Below are positions 1 through 14,500 of a DNA stretch of 64,000 nt, piece by piece. The stretch's first letter is position 1; each line of letters starts with the position of its first letter. Below the pieces are notes generated by a model. That model did not search any database. It had not been told where the DNA came from and saw nothing but the letters and a program-made list of their open reading frames with translations. A program made the position numbers and the translations under genes. The stretch lies in contig NC_087247.1 of NCBI RefSeq assembly GCF_037042905.1, positions 40,213,920 through 40,277,919 of the forward strand. Reading direction: 5' to 3'. The stretch is from Lytechinus pictus. Taxonomy: Eukaryota; Echinodermata; Echinoidea; Temnopleuroida; Toxopneustidae.

Positions 1-126
1 CGCAAGACTTGAAAGTAAAAAGTCAGCGAGCGGCAAGGTCAAAAAAATTTGCGCAGCAGATATATCGTGAAAATTGTCGAGGGGGGGCCATTATGGCCCC
101 CCCCCCCCCGGAGAATTAGGGTTCTT
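1..126 (-). repeat. Poly-G/C-bearing repeat, family F copy 1 (cut by window edge)
   Basis: Reverse complement aligns with 9450-9600: a CCCTAA-type end, a run of 14 G, a run of C, then the motif GACTTTTTACTTTCAA. The family ends abut AACCCTAA at all three copies. Confidence 0.5.
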
Positions 127-3100
127 TAACAACTCTCCTCCATAAAGGGTCCAATAACCCTGCAATAAGCCATACACACAAAAGAATGACAAAGATTTGG
201 GGGAATTATGTGCAAAGATGTATTTTAATAACTCTGTATATAATACCATGATTCAAAAAAGCAAACCATTTTCCAGTTTCCATAATAAAAAAAAATTACA
301 CAATAGATCTCTACAAATTATTTTCTTTCAAAGAAAATTTCACAACTTAAGAAAAATCAACAGCTGAAAAAAAAAACACTACATACACATACATGTACTC
401 ATAATTTAAGCATTGTAGTAATATATCTCATATATTGAATGATTACCTTTTTTTTCAATGTCACCACTGACATTTCATTGTGAGTTTTAAAAAAAATTAA
501 ACGTTCGGGACAATGCATTCAAAACCATACCTGATATTTTCACTTTAAAACTTAGAGAGAACATGTTATGGAATTAATGGAATTGTATTGGGTTTCCAGA
601 CTTGGAAGATGTATGGAAAAATAAAGATTAGCCCGATCACTAAATTCATTAATAGTGTTAATTTTGTATAGTCTGTTATATGCAGACTTCCTGTGCAATG
701 TAAGAATGTAACATTTGGACATATATATGTATTTGGCAAGCAGTATTGTCCCATCCAAACAACTTACTGGTTCCTCTAACAAACCAGTAAGGAGATTACT
801 TTGTTGTTGGCAGAAAAAATAAAGATCTGATCTTATGTCACTCAACAATGCATTCCAAATGATTTTACAAAGAAGGTTCAGATGAAATTATGCTTACATC
901 TTGTCATTCTCAAACCCCTTGTAAGCTTTCATTAAAATCATGTCCCATCTGTCTTAACCACAACCTAACATCTCCAGGACAGTCCAACAAGACTTAAACA
1001 CAAGCTGTACATTGCATTCCTGTTTGGAGGCCAGCAACTCTGTGACTGGAATGCATATTAAGAGAATAAATGTAAGTGATAAATCAGTTGCATTGTTGCC
1101 AGAGAGAGGTTGTATATAGTATGTAACATGTAAAAAAAAGACAAAAACATCCTGGAAAATGTCTCCTTATTTTTTGGCTCGAGTAAAATGAAAAAAATGT
1201 CTGCCTACATTAATAAGAGGCACTTTAAACACTCAAATATTCTACATTGTCCATTTCATATTCATTCTTTTAAATCTATGCACATAACTGGACTGTACAG
1301 GTCAGAACTACAAACCCAATTTGATTTATACAATGAACAATGATACACAAAAAACCCTTTACTGTGCATTTAACTATTTGAAAGAGAGTAGATCATATGC
1401 TTGCATGTGGCACTAAATTTCACATATATGGCATTTTATTTTTTATCAAAATTGTAGGGAGTTGGGTTGGCTCTAAGCTGGCATTCAGCCCAATTTTCCC
1501 ATCTTGGACTCAGCTTCAGTACCTTATGTACTAAAAGTGCTATCAAGTGCCTTTAAGACTTGGCTTTCCCAGCCTCATTTCCCTTCTCTTGTAATTTGCT
1601 CTTGTTTATTGTAAATAAAATATAACAAATCCTTCACAGAAAGTAGGGAAAATCTTCGGTAATTGGTAATATTGTCTCTCACATGGTGCAATGTCAGGTC
1701 ATGCCATTGCCTAAGTAACATGTAAGTATCATCTTGAGTTGAATGAGGACTTGTGATCTAAATTGCCGAGATGATCAAATAAGATTACGAAGAGTACAAA
1801 GACAAATACATGACAGTCACCACCCCTCCCCTAATATAGGACTGAATCTTGGAAGTAAAAGATGACATTAGATTTTAAGTACAAAATAATTACTATCAGC
1901 TTATCCTATCTATGTACAATAAAACTCATTCTCTAGTATAGACTTACACTATGGCAATCATGATCACATTTGCATATTGAAGACAAAATAAAAAAGTTGT
2001 ATTAATGGTTCCTTAGGCTTGTCTTCAAGACCCATGACATGTTTTCTTCTAAATAACAAAGTGTTATTTAGCACCTTGGTAAAGATGATGAGAAAGGATT
2101 TATCTTCCAACGTGATAGGGATGTAGCAAACCTTTGGAAAGATGTCATGTATGTCCAGATCACCAAATTAAAATGTGATTATTTGCTTTATATTCAAAAT
2201 CTGAAGTATTCTATCAACATAATTGCCTCTAAAAGATGTTAAGCACTTATAAACCCTCCAGGCAGGGTGCACCTAAGTAATCTTTAAGAGTGGCCACATG
2301 TACTATGTGTTAATTCATGCTTACTTAGCTTACAATAATTCCTTTAAATGTCTTCATTCGTTGAGATCAATTGAGAGACTCTAAACACTTGTGAGAATAG
2401 CAAAAACACAAATGCTACATCATAAAAAGGTCACACCAGTTCACAAGTGGTCCAATCACTCTATTTCAAGGGTACCCTTTAGCACAGGCTATGCATACTT
2501 ATGGGATTACAATTCACATTCGGCAATTTTTTCAGTAGGTGAAATTTAATATTCCTTCATGAATTATTCTTCCATTTTCCATTGTTGGAATACATCAGCC
2601 ACTAAGTTCCCCACTGACGCAATTGGTTTACACATCTCAACAAGGTGTGAGAAATAATCTAATGGGACTACAAGATCAATTTAGAGCAACTTTTAACTTA
2701 ACAAGAATTAATTCTTCACAATGAGGGATATTGGCTACAATAAGAGGATGTGCATGCTTTGATTCTTACATTGTCATCTGAGTTCATAAAGAATTTGAAA
2801 AGAAAAAATCTTTGCACATGAGTAAAACTGGCAAAATCTTATGAAAAATAGTAGTATCATAGCAATGATAAATGTATACGGAATTAAAAACTTGGACCTT
2901 GGATATATTGGTGAGTATTGCAAAATGGGTGGACGGTCCTAACTATTCAATACAAAATGAAAGCTATAGAGCATTTTATAGATAGGTTCTTCATATCGAA
3001 AGTAAGGTTACTTTATTACTAATGTATTTCTTATCTAGATGACCATCTTCCATATGCAAAACAAAATGAAACCATGATTTACAGTAAACTTTTCCAATGC

Positions 3101-4151
3101 ACCATGATTGGACAACACATGAACACAATAACAAACAAAAGCATTAGTATGGGCATTCAAATCGATAGTCTATATAAATAAATCTTCAATTCATTAATTC
3201 TTTCACCTCATTGTAGTATTCATAATGCTATGTTTAAAGATACAGTACAACGGAAATGTACATTTTCTACATTGATAAAGGATAGTCTAGTACGATTATA
3301 TCACCTAAACAGCAGGCCCCCTTTTGTTGTTTCTTGTATGGCATACCATGACTGAAGATCAATATAAGACACATGTTAATCATCATACAGAGATCATCCT
3401 TCTTTACCCTAAGCCAATGGAAGGCAATTATCAATTTCTAAGTCATAGACAAAGAGATAAAGGAAGAAGTGAAGAACTGAGTAGATGAATGGATAAGTGA
3501 AGAGACAACATAAGATGAGTGATCATTAAATGGCCATTCTCATGTCATCAAATTTAATGCAAACCTTTCTGTTGTCAAGCACTAGAATACTAATGATTCC
3601 ATTCGCCTAATAATATAAATGATAATATTTCAAAATCAAGAATGCTGGCAAATACATTACTCATTGAAAGATCACAAACACAGTATCTGGAGCGAATTTG
3701 ACTTTGGGAGGTGCATGATGAATTAAAAAGACATTTTTAAAGTAGAATGTTGAACTAGGTGAATTATGCAAAGTCAACCAAGAAATAATTGAGTGTAACA
3801 ATCACAAAATTAAATCACCCCTATCCAAGTAACTGACTGATAAGCTGTGCATTAAATTTGGTAACCTAACAAATGGCCAATGAGAAAATGAAGAGATGAA
3901 ATAGGAGATAGAGAATGAATAAAGACATAGAATAAGAACCTAAAAATAGCAATGCTGAACTTCATTAAAAAAATAAACAGAAATGAAGCATCATCTAAAT
4001 TTTGGTGCTTTTTTGGTAGAGTATTAAAGTCAGAGTACAAGGTGTAAAAAGTTTCTCCTTGTCCAAGGAATGTATTGTACAGCAAGGGGAGCCAGACTCT
4101 GAATGGTTTGGTGTATAAAAGACATGATGAAGAACTAAGATGTACTATTCC
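127..4151. other. Downstream flank / possible ARPC4 3' UTR; no gene seen
   Basis: AT-rich sequence without recognisable coding exons or clear transposon ends. The part next to 4151 would be ARPC4 3' UTR on the minus strand. Short reading frames here (for example 552-848 and 3852-4085) have no recognisable content. Confidence 0.5.
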
Positions 4152-4157
4152 TCAAAA
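4152..4157 (-). CDS. ARPC4: ARPC4 predicted last coding exon (Phe, stop)
   Basis: A long pyrimidine tract ending in TTGTTTCAG is followed by TTT TGA, giving the expected FLKKF end. A weaker TTT-TAA candidate (550-545) lies further downstream. No strong poly(A) signal is obvious nearby; an ATTAAA variant on the minus strand sits at 3558-3553. Confidence 0.6.
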   Translation of the reverse strand, partial: F

Positions 4158-7100
4158 CTGAAACAAGAAGAAAGAAAGAAAGAACAAGTTTTTATTGATA
4201 TCAATAACACAACATATTACAAAGTAGAGGGTTGCTTCTAAAATTGTTGTACAGTGACAAAGCTTTAAAAAAAAAACCAGGTGCACACCAAGTTATCAAG
4301 AACGCGTATAGCATTTTCATTTATTTGAAAGCAGGATAAAAGAGCATTGTCAATTAAATGCCTTGCTCACGGGCATATGTGATGCAGCCAGGGATCGAAC
4401 CCCAGACTTTCCACATATAGTCAGGCGCCTCAGACCACTCGGCCAAGGCACCTCCATACAATGTTAATATCTTAAATTATTGTATTCAAATTGTAGCTAT
4501 TAACTACCTATTGCACTAAGATGAATATAATAATATAGGGTATTTATATTGCGCACATATCCACCTTGTTAGGTGCTCAAGGCGCTCCTATATTACCCGG
4601 CTAAGCTAGGCGTTCGTAGCGCACACAGCTTTTTAAGGAATTACTTCCTACCAGTACCCATTTACCTCACCTGGGTTGAGTGCAGCACACTGTGGATCCG
4701 TTTCTTGCTGAAGGAAATTACGCCATGGCTGGGATTCGAACCCACGACCCTCTGTTTCAAAGTCCGAAGACTAATCCACTGGGCCACAACGCTCCACATC
4801 TTTATTATTTATTTATGGTAAGAATATCAATGTTAAAGTCACTTGATGATTCATGCACCATTTCAGAGTTTGGACATAATTGGAATCAAACTAGTATATA
4901 AACATACTAGGATTTGAGGAAGTATATAGCGGGAATGATTTTACAGAGGTAGGACTGGCAAATGGAAAAATAGTAATATTGCCAGTACAACCAAGGATGA
5001 ATAATTCCCTCTATACTTTGAAACAAAAACCTGGAATATTTGTTTTATATCCTACTTTAGATAAGTTAGAACAATATCTGATTCAGATTCAGAAGCAAAA
5101 TATAGATAAAGCACTGCGCTTGTTGCATAGCCCGGTTGCATTACTTGTGATGACCTACTTTTTCTGAAGCAACCATGCTCAGTGAAACCTTATTAGCGTC
5201 TACGCCATCCCTTCACAGGACTTGCCCGATACAGACACCTCGCTGATTGGCGCATCTGAGAGATTATCATTGCAGCAAGATTTCATGTGGTAAGTAAAAA
5301 CAGTCTCTTACCTTTTTGAGGAACTCCTCTGCAACAATCCTAGCACGAGCATTGACACTGAGCTTCATTTCACTGATCTCCTTATCAATGTCTTCCATGA
5401 ACTGGATGATGAAGTCAACAAGCTTGTGTTTCAACATCTGCTCTGTGTGGAAGTTTGTGATGAGGAAGCTGATATCATATCCCTGCACAGGAGCAGACCA
5501 TAAAAAAGTTAAAATTTAAAAGGAAACACAAAAATCAATGAGCAGTTTATCAATACTGTATGCTACCTATGTTAAATCTTGATAACTACCTGGACAGAAA
5601 AAGTGCTTAAGAGAAAACAATTCCTGATAAGTAGGTATACTTGTCGTTATTTACTCACCATATTTTCAATTTGAAATTTCAATCCCTTTTTTAAATAGAG
5701 TTTTAACCCTCTTCTCAAAATCGTTAGCATTCATCCGCATTGTCGTATCAGTCAATTTTGGTCAAAAAACAGATTTTGTGATTTTTGCAGAAAATGACAG
5801 TACAAGACCTACTCTATACTTAATTGAATTTCTAGACAGCAATTAAGCTTAGTCCGAGATATGTGGGACTTTCAGGGCGATGCCATACAAATTTTTGATA
5901 AAATGCACAAATCCCATTGGAAACGTGTACTGTAGCAAAGCAAACAACAGCTTCGTGCACTTAATATCCAAAAGCGTGGTCAGGCAAACCGTCGTATCTG
6001 CATGCACTGACTTTGCATGTGAAAGAGTGATATGACATTTTGCTGATCACATGTATTAAAAATGCGGTCAGCATTGTTGTATTCTCTACATATGGCATTT
6101 TTGTACAAGTAAACTCTAAACCGCTCAAACCAAAATTACAAGCTTATAGCTCTTTGCAATATTTTCTATGATTCTTGGTGTTATGTAAAATAAAGATACC
6201 AATGTCAAGCAAATGTTTGGTCATTCCTACCATATAGGATGCGAAAGTTATTGTAAGTTTGAATTTGCCAGTGCCATTATGAGGCTGCAATGAATGCAAG
6301 GAATGCTCCCCAGGGAGTAGAAATTGTGCACTTTTCGTGCGGAATTGAAATTAATCAAATGACCGGGGTAATAATATGCTGTAAAGCACTTTGAGCCGTA
6401 ATTGGAAAAGCGCTATATAAAAACCAGCTATTATTATTATCATATTTTTCTACCTATGAAAATCTTAAGAGGCTGGGGACAACAGTGTGGAAATTACAGT
6501 AAACTTTGAAGTTTTTTATTTTTTTCTGAAATGAGTTTGCACTGTCGTATCTGTGATATGACTGTTTGGATGAAAGCTGACAAAATGGCCGATGGTAGCT
6601 ACATGAAGTAATACATGCTGAAATTGTTGCCAATCAAAATCAAAATTTTTCAGCAGAAACCAGAAATGGGAGTTTTTTTTCATATTCATGAGTTTCTTCA
6701 TGTACAAGATGCATTTCTTGCACTCTTTCCCCTTCCTTGTATTGTTAATGTGCTAGAAACACAACATTTATTTGTGATGCATATAAGAACTTACCTCTAC
6801 AGGTTTTCTTCTAAGAATAAAGAAGTTATCTGCTCTGAGCATCATGAAACGGGTAAATTTGTGACAAAGGATCTTCTCAATTTCATCGGCCTGAAATAGG
6901 GAACAAAATACTGTGAACATCATGGGAAATTTGACAAGAATCAACATGTTTGTGAATTAAGAATAAGAAAATAAATGAAATACTTCCAGACCTCCCAACC
7001 CCACTGATGTATTAAGAAAAATAGTGGTGAATTTAATAAAATAAATAGAAAACAGTTTGCCATTACAGTATGTGATTGACTTATTAAGAAATGTATGAAA

Positions 7101-8481
7101 ATGGAAAGAACAATATGGAAAAGGGTCAAGTTTGTAATAAGATTTCCTTTGTTTCTGGATAATGTGGATAATTGTGAATACTCTATAAACATCCTCTTTG
7201 TACGAGATTGAAATAAAATGAAACAAATGTAACATTGCCCATGAAGTTAAGTCCCTTCAAATATTCTTAGGTGAATTAGAGGAAAAGTAAGAGGGAAGCT
7301 AACCAATATAAGTATGAGACCAGTTAATAAATGAACTGTAAGTGAATTCAACCTTAGTAATTTGTAATGATAATTTGTTATCAATCAATGAACTACCAAT
7401 GTAATCCCCAAAATGACAAGAAACCACAAGTGCGTCAGGAACTAATCAAAATGTAGTTGAAATCATGGGATTTACAGTTTTAGTTGCAATCTGAACAATG
7501 ATTTCATGAGATAAAACCCTTGTGGTATCAAGTGTGATTCTAACCTGTTTGATGGCGATGCTTATTCTGAGTGAGTTGATGGAACCTTCTATTAGAACTT
7601 TTTCTCTTTCATTCCTGCTCACTGATACCGGTGCCAACAATAATTCTTTACTACTCCTGTACAATGAAATGAAACATCAAATAGAAATTTAATAGGCCAT
7701 CCATCTATTACCTTTTTTTTTCAAAATATACAGTCATGTCTGCCTTAGTTAACCATCCATAAGGAAAAAAACACATAAGTCAAAATATTTCAGAACTGAC
7801 CATTAAAAAACAGGTTTTATTTCCCTCATCTATGTCTAATTTTTTAAAAGTTTAACAGTCTCTTTCAAAAACAGCCATTGGTTGATTGAGCGCCATTGTA
7901 AAATGTATCAAATAAAAATCAAATAAATGTGATCCATAGATATTTTCATAAATCTAAATTTCTTTAAAGTCACTTGGACATTTATATTTTGAGATTTTGA
8001 TCCTTTAAAAATAATTGTTTTAACCCTCTTCCCACAAATTGTCGGTGTTCATCCGCACTGTCGTTTCAGTCACTGATTCTTTATAAGACAAATATAATTT
8101 TCTTATTTTACATCCAACTTTTATGAAATTTCAGTGTTATGTTTATTAGATTTTTCTCTTTTAATTCAAATAACTTTTTGATGGGGTGGACTTGCCATTT
8201 GAGAAACGATGACATATTTAATTTCTTTTGCTCACCTGACTTCTACTTCTGGTTTGTTATGTCTTTCAACAACTTGTGAAGAGAAGTTTTCTAGGCACAT
8301 AGCAGCAGTCAATGTTGACCTAACAGCATTAAGGTATGGTCTCAGTGTTGCAGCCTAAAAGTCAAATTATGATAATCATAATAATTAATAATAATAAGAA
8401 TTATGATATTATTAACAATAACACCAATAATAATTATCATAACAATACCACCACCACCACCACCACCACCACTACCACTAA

Positions 8482-8525
<44 letters not shown>

Positions 8526-11500
8526 ATAATAATAATAATAACAGTAGTAGTAGTAGAAGTAGTAATAATAATTATACTAATAACAATAATAATAATGATG
8601 TAATAATAATAACAAAAGTATACAATTATCATAATAAAATAACCAGCCAAAAATAATATTGCCATGTCTGAATCCTTAAATCCACTCAGCAAAGTTACTG
8701 AAGGCCCTTCTACTTTATTATCAAATGAATATGTGAGAATAACTGAAAAGTGGGAATCAATTTTAAAAAAAGAGGGAATACAAAGCTGAACAAAATGGTA
8801 TCTCCCACATAAAAATTATCATTTTGGGGTCAAGTTTCTTCTACACATAGTACAAAGGGCTTACAATTATTCATTCTATGAGAATATTCATTTTAAAACT
8901 AGGAAAATGCCATTAAAAATACCTTTCTGAGACTTCTGATAGATTTACAAGAATATACCTGTAGACATCAATATTACATACATGTGTTTTGCCAGTTCAG
9001 GTGCACAAATTGAACATTGTTTCATATTCTCTTGGCCTACATTTTTTTTTTACAAGAAGTATCAATTCATGTTCAGGAACCACTTCTAGTTTCCTGATTG
9101 AACATACACACTATGTATAATATATCAGAGTGAATTTCTAAGGATATGGCTGTAAGAGGTAGTAAATCACGCACATGTATTTCCTTTACTTTGGTACAGG
9201 GAATCTGCAAATCTATAGTAGGAAACAATGCATGAAGTTCTATTGAAACGAGTCCATGAATGCAATGAAGAGATTACACTACTTCCTCATGTGCATAGTC
9301 CATGGCTTCTCTTTTCTTACAATCTTTTTTTTTTTTCAAGAGCTACAAGCTTCCCTTTCCAATGATACATGTATCTCAATCAATATCAAGCTTTCAATTC
9401 AGATGGTGGTCTCTGCACTTTTTGGCATTTCTGTTGTGATTTGAAGTTTAACCCTAAAAGACCTGGGAGGGGGGGGGGGAGGATTTTGCCCCCCCTCTAT
9501 ATTTTTCACAATAAATCCGCCGCACGAAAGTTTTCAACCGTGCTGCTTGCTGACTTTTTACTTTCAAATCTCGCACAACTTTTGAGACCAAATTTGCAAT
9601 GCCCAGTTACGCGGTTGCAAAATTACACAACATCATGTAAGTGCATGTCAGACCCAAAACTGCTCAAAAAAGTGAATTCATGTACAAATCTAATGCAAAT
9701 TGTGTATTTAGCCACAATTCACAAACATATCATTATTTCTACTGTTACTGATTAAGCTTAATCAATTCTGTCTTGTTCATGATCAGAATTCAGTCTGCAA
9801 CGATTTCCATCGAAACAACTGGAGCGCCTCTGGCAGTCTCACCTGCATCACGTGATTCAATATAGCAGCAGTGCTGACTTTGAAAACTACTATAAAATAA
9901 TTATTCACAAAAAACACCATTCAGATAATGATACAATACTACGTTCATTGACAATAAATGACATTTGACCTTGATCATGCAACCTAAGACTTGTCAGTGA
10001 TACTTGATTACCCCTATATCCACATTTTATAAACTAAATCTATAAACTTTGAAAGTTATGACAGCAATCTAATAATTACCTCCAAAATGGCCAAAGTTCA
10101 ATGACCATAAATGACCTTTGACTTTGGTCATGTGACCTGAAACTCACATGAGATGTTCAATGATACTTGATTAGTCTATGTCCAAGTTTTATGAACAAGA
10201 TCCATACACTTTCAGAGTTATGATGGTTATTCAACAAATACCCCCAGCATTGCCACAGTCCATTGACCTTTGACCTTGGTCATGTGACCTGAAACTCTCA
10301 CAGGATGTTCAGCGATACTTGATTACTCTTATGTCCAAGTATTATGAACTAGACCAATACACTTACAGAGTTATGATGGTAATTCAACAAATACCCCCAA
10401 CTTGGCCAAAGTTCATTGACCTTAAATGACCTTGGTCATGTGACCTGAAACTTGCACAGGATGTTTAGTGATACTTGATTACTCTTATGTCCAAGTTTCA
10501 TGAATCAGATCCATAAACTTTCAAAGTTATGATGGTAATTCAACAGATACCCCCAACATGGCCGAAGTTCATTGACCTTTGACCTTGGTCATGTGACCTG
10601 AAATTTGCACAGGATGTTCAGTGATACTTGATTACTCTTATGTCAAAGTTGTATGAACTAGACCAATAAACATTCAAAGTTATGATGGTAATTCAACAAA
10701 TACCCCCAACTTGGCCAAAGTTCATTGACCTTAAATGACCTTTGACCTTGGTCATGTGACCTGAAACTCGCACAGGATGTGTAGTGATACTTGATTACTC
10801 ATATGTCCAAGTTTCATGAACTAGGACCATATACTTTCTAAGTTATGCTTTCATGTCAAAAACTTAACCTTCGGTTAAGATTTGGTGTTGACACCACCGC
10901 CGTCGGAAAAGTGGCGCCTATAGTCTCACTCTGCTTCGCAGGCGAGACAAAAAAAAACAATAAAAACAAAAAGTAGAAAAACACGGAAATACATAAGAAA
11001 AAATTCTGACACCAAATTCTTTTTTTAAGTACATTTGATCAGGATCCTACAAAGAGTCTGTGAATAAAAAGAAGGAATTTTGGGGCCGTATGATAGTTGA
11101 TTAGAGCAAATGTTTTATTTCATGCATAAATTAGCATAATAAATTCATTAAATAAAAAATCTTATTATTTCCAAAAAAAATTAACCATACAGCCTTGTAG
11201 ATTTTATCACACACTAGTGACACTGTGCAAATTTTTGTGGCACTCACGCAATCAAAGGCCGAGATCTCAGGGGGGGCAGAATCCACCCCCCCCCCCTCCC
11301 CCGGCTGTGAGAGGGTTCTAAATAACCCGGCTCTTTTAGGGTTAATGTTATTATTCTTTTTTTAGACAAAAAGAACTTGAATATACAAGTAATGGGATGA
11401 AGTAGCAATCTTCCATTCAAGTCTTTTGCTAGGTCTACCGAAAGCATTAGTGTCTGTTTTGTCGGTTGTTCTGCTGGACTTGCTTCATTACACCTCTTCC

Positions 11501-14500
11501 ATAGACTGAAGTCATTCCTTCACTCTGTACAGGGAACCTATGCCCCCCAAATTAATTCATCTTTTAACCATCAATAAAACAATCTCATCAAAATTCAAAA
11601 TAAGGGTCTATGAATGATATTAGTTTGAGAATTATCATAATCAACACAACTTTGGTGCAATTTGATAACATAAAAATCTTCCAAAATCCCCCCCCCCCCC
11701 GGCCCTTTTGTGGGGAATGATACATTCAGCCTATAGCGCATACTGTAGGTCCCTCACATTGTGTGGGAGATGGCTATTTCACATATTTATATATTATATT
11801 TTTATACATAAAGTGCATATTCATCGGGACATGCATATTCAGTGAAATAATGCAAAACTTTAAATGTCATAACTTTGTTATTCCTTGTCCGATTTTGTCT
11901 GATCTTATTATCTGCTCAAATGTTGTTTTCAGCCTGGAGTATCCCACTGCTCATGTCTTTTAATTTTGAGGACCCATACCATGTCTTGTGATATATGGTA
12001 TTTGTATGAAATTCTGTTAGATGATCATGATACATAAATCAAAGGGTTTCGTTTACCATATCAAGGACATTTTGATATGAACATTTTTTGCATATTTCAA
12101 ACATCTAAAACTTACCCTCTTCATCACTTAAAAAAAATTCTAACAAATCAATGAATGAAGAGGTGCACTGTCAAGACATGTGCATTTAGCTGTAAAATGA
12201 AACCAAAATCAAAGGCCAAGCCCATATACACCAAATTTATGCATACTAGCAAAGCAACGATCCTATCGATTTACATGTAATGTCCACCGCTTCTGACACC
12301 CATCAAGCACCGCCAATTTTTCCTCATTTTATTGAGGGCAATGACACAAATCTATGTGTAAATGAGTTTATACCATCAGAAACGATCAGGTAGATTTTAT
12401 ACATGCACTCAGCTTTCATATAAATATTACACCAATTACATGAAAATAAGTCTCCACTCGGCTGAAAAATCATCTCATAATATGTCCCGCTCCGATATTT
12501 CTGGGTATGTTATATGAATGAAGATTTTCATGTTTTTTTTTTAAATCAATTATTATTGATAATCAGTGAATTGAACTGCCATGTGAAGAGTGTCGTCCTT
12601 CTTATTATAAACATGTAGTCACATTAAGCTTTAAAATGAGACCAATATTAATTATCTAGCCCCTGGTATACCAAAGTATGCCAACAATAACACTTCATTT
12701 ATTTGCTATTGAAATGTAAAAATTGTGTCTGAGGGACCACTGGACAGTACAAGTACATGTAATTAGGTGATACTGCTGAACCAAGCTCCAACACCAAGCT
12801 GGATTCAGAATTGTGATAGCGATCATGTTAATGATAGCTCATGACATCACCCTGTCCTGGGGTGTGAATCATCTCAACATAATTACGCAAAAAATCTTGA
12901 CAATGAAAGTGAAATCTGGAAGGAAGTGTAGTGTAAGAACTCATTGTATGGAATGCAAAGGCTAAAATCACTGCAAGAATCAGAAAGAGTAAAAATTATG
13001 GTGATGATTTTTACCTGATTGATAAGCATGAATGCTTGTAAGCAAGCAACTAGAGGACCGATGGCTTGAGGTCATCTCAGAGGGACCTGGTAATGAGGAT
13101 TAATGCCTTACCAAAGAGCACTAGTGCATTGGTGGGAATCGAACCCTGGTCACCGGAATCCGTAACCCCACTATACCGACTGAGCTACATGTATCATGCC
13201 TCTTCATTGTTCATTCATAGCGAAAAGCTTAAATGATCAGCACTTAGCTGTAAAAACTAATATTTTTACTGGGAGTTTTTCATCCTGTGCTGCCTGTTTA
13301 TGATCTTCAGTTCACAGACGCCATGGTCCAATGGTCCCAGACCAGTAAAAATTGCTGTCGGGCCAGTAGTTTTTCAGAAATAGCCAGATTTACTGGTCCG
13401 ACATGACCAGTAAAAAATACATTATACTGATACAAATGATATTTTCCCCTCTTTTGTAAATTATAAAATGGCTCTGGCATCTTAAAAAATGGCTCCCCAG
13501 AATTGAGAAATGGCTCTCATGAATTATGTTGTGGGGGGCAATAAAAGCAATTAAAGTCAGCAAAATAAACTCGAAGTCTATTTTTATATTTTTCTTTATT
13601 TTGGGGGACCAGTAAATTGTAGGTTCGGACCAGTAAAAAATTGAAGAATTGGGGATCTACTGGTCTGACATGAACAGGTTGGACCAGTAGAAAAAAAAGG
13701 TTTAATGTGGAGCCCTGCCAAACTTGTCTAGTCCATAGACGTATCCGCTAGACCACGAAGGGCAAGGCGAGTCTAGGGAGAGCGGTGTTACAAGGTATTT
13801 ATTCAATGTATTGATGCTTGATTGTCGTAGATGGCATTATCATGATTAAGAAGTCAGTGTGGGATAATGCCAAATGTTTAATTCATTTTGTTTCTTTCTC
13901 CTTTTTTCTCGATAAGAAGAAATACTAAGCTTTCAAGTGGCTTTCTTTGTTCTTTTTCTCAATAAGAAAACAAATGCTATGCCAAGGCTCGACATTAGCG
14001 GTGGCCCGGTGGCCCGGGGCCACCAGAAATTCACCTCGGGCAACCATTAATTAAAAAATATTAAGTTTTGGTGGCCCGAATCGGGCAACCAATAATTTTC
14101 AGAATAGCGCAATTTTTCTCCACATTTTGCACGCATTTATCAACTTTCTACAGTTCAAATTGCAAGCCAGTTTGTCATGCGCCCTTTTTGTTGATCTACA
14201 CACAAAGTTGGCCTGCCGCTACAGCATTAAGTAGCTTTTATCCAGCCGGCTGTGCCGGCCGGCTGGCGTGAGCTTTGCATGCTTGAAGCAGCTGTGCGTT
14301 AGCAGCCTATTCAGACTCAGGGAGCTGCAATACGAAATGTTGCTGCTAAGAAATCTTCCACAGAACTGTGAAAATCCAAGCCAAAGTCACATTTTACACC
14401 AATGAAATGCCCTTCTACAGACCTTTTTGCTAAAATCTGGTGTATCCTGATAATTTGCTAGCATTAAAAAGAGGAATCATGACCTCTCTTTTGACTCAAA

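Noticed and set aside
544-551. Alternative ARPC4 last exon (TTCTCTCTAAG then TTT TAA)
   Set aside because: Possible, but the acceptor at 4157 has a longer pyrimidine tract, a better CAG and is much closer.
4383-4797. Functional tRNA genes at 4383-4453 and 4728-4797
   Set aside because: A and B boxes are present but the stems are imperfect, and both lie at the head of longer repeat bodies, so they are SINE heads.
8336-8692. Open frames of about 110 codons on both strands
   Set aside because: They are translations of a trinucleotide microsatellite.
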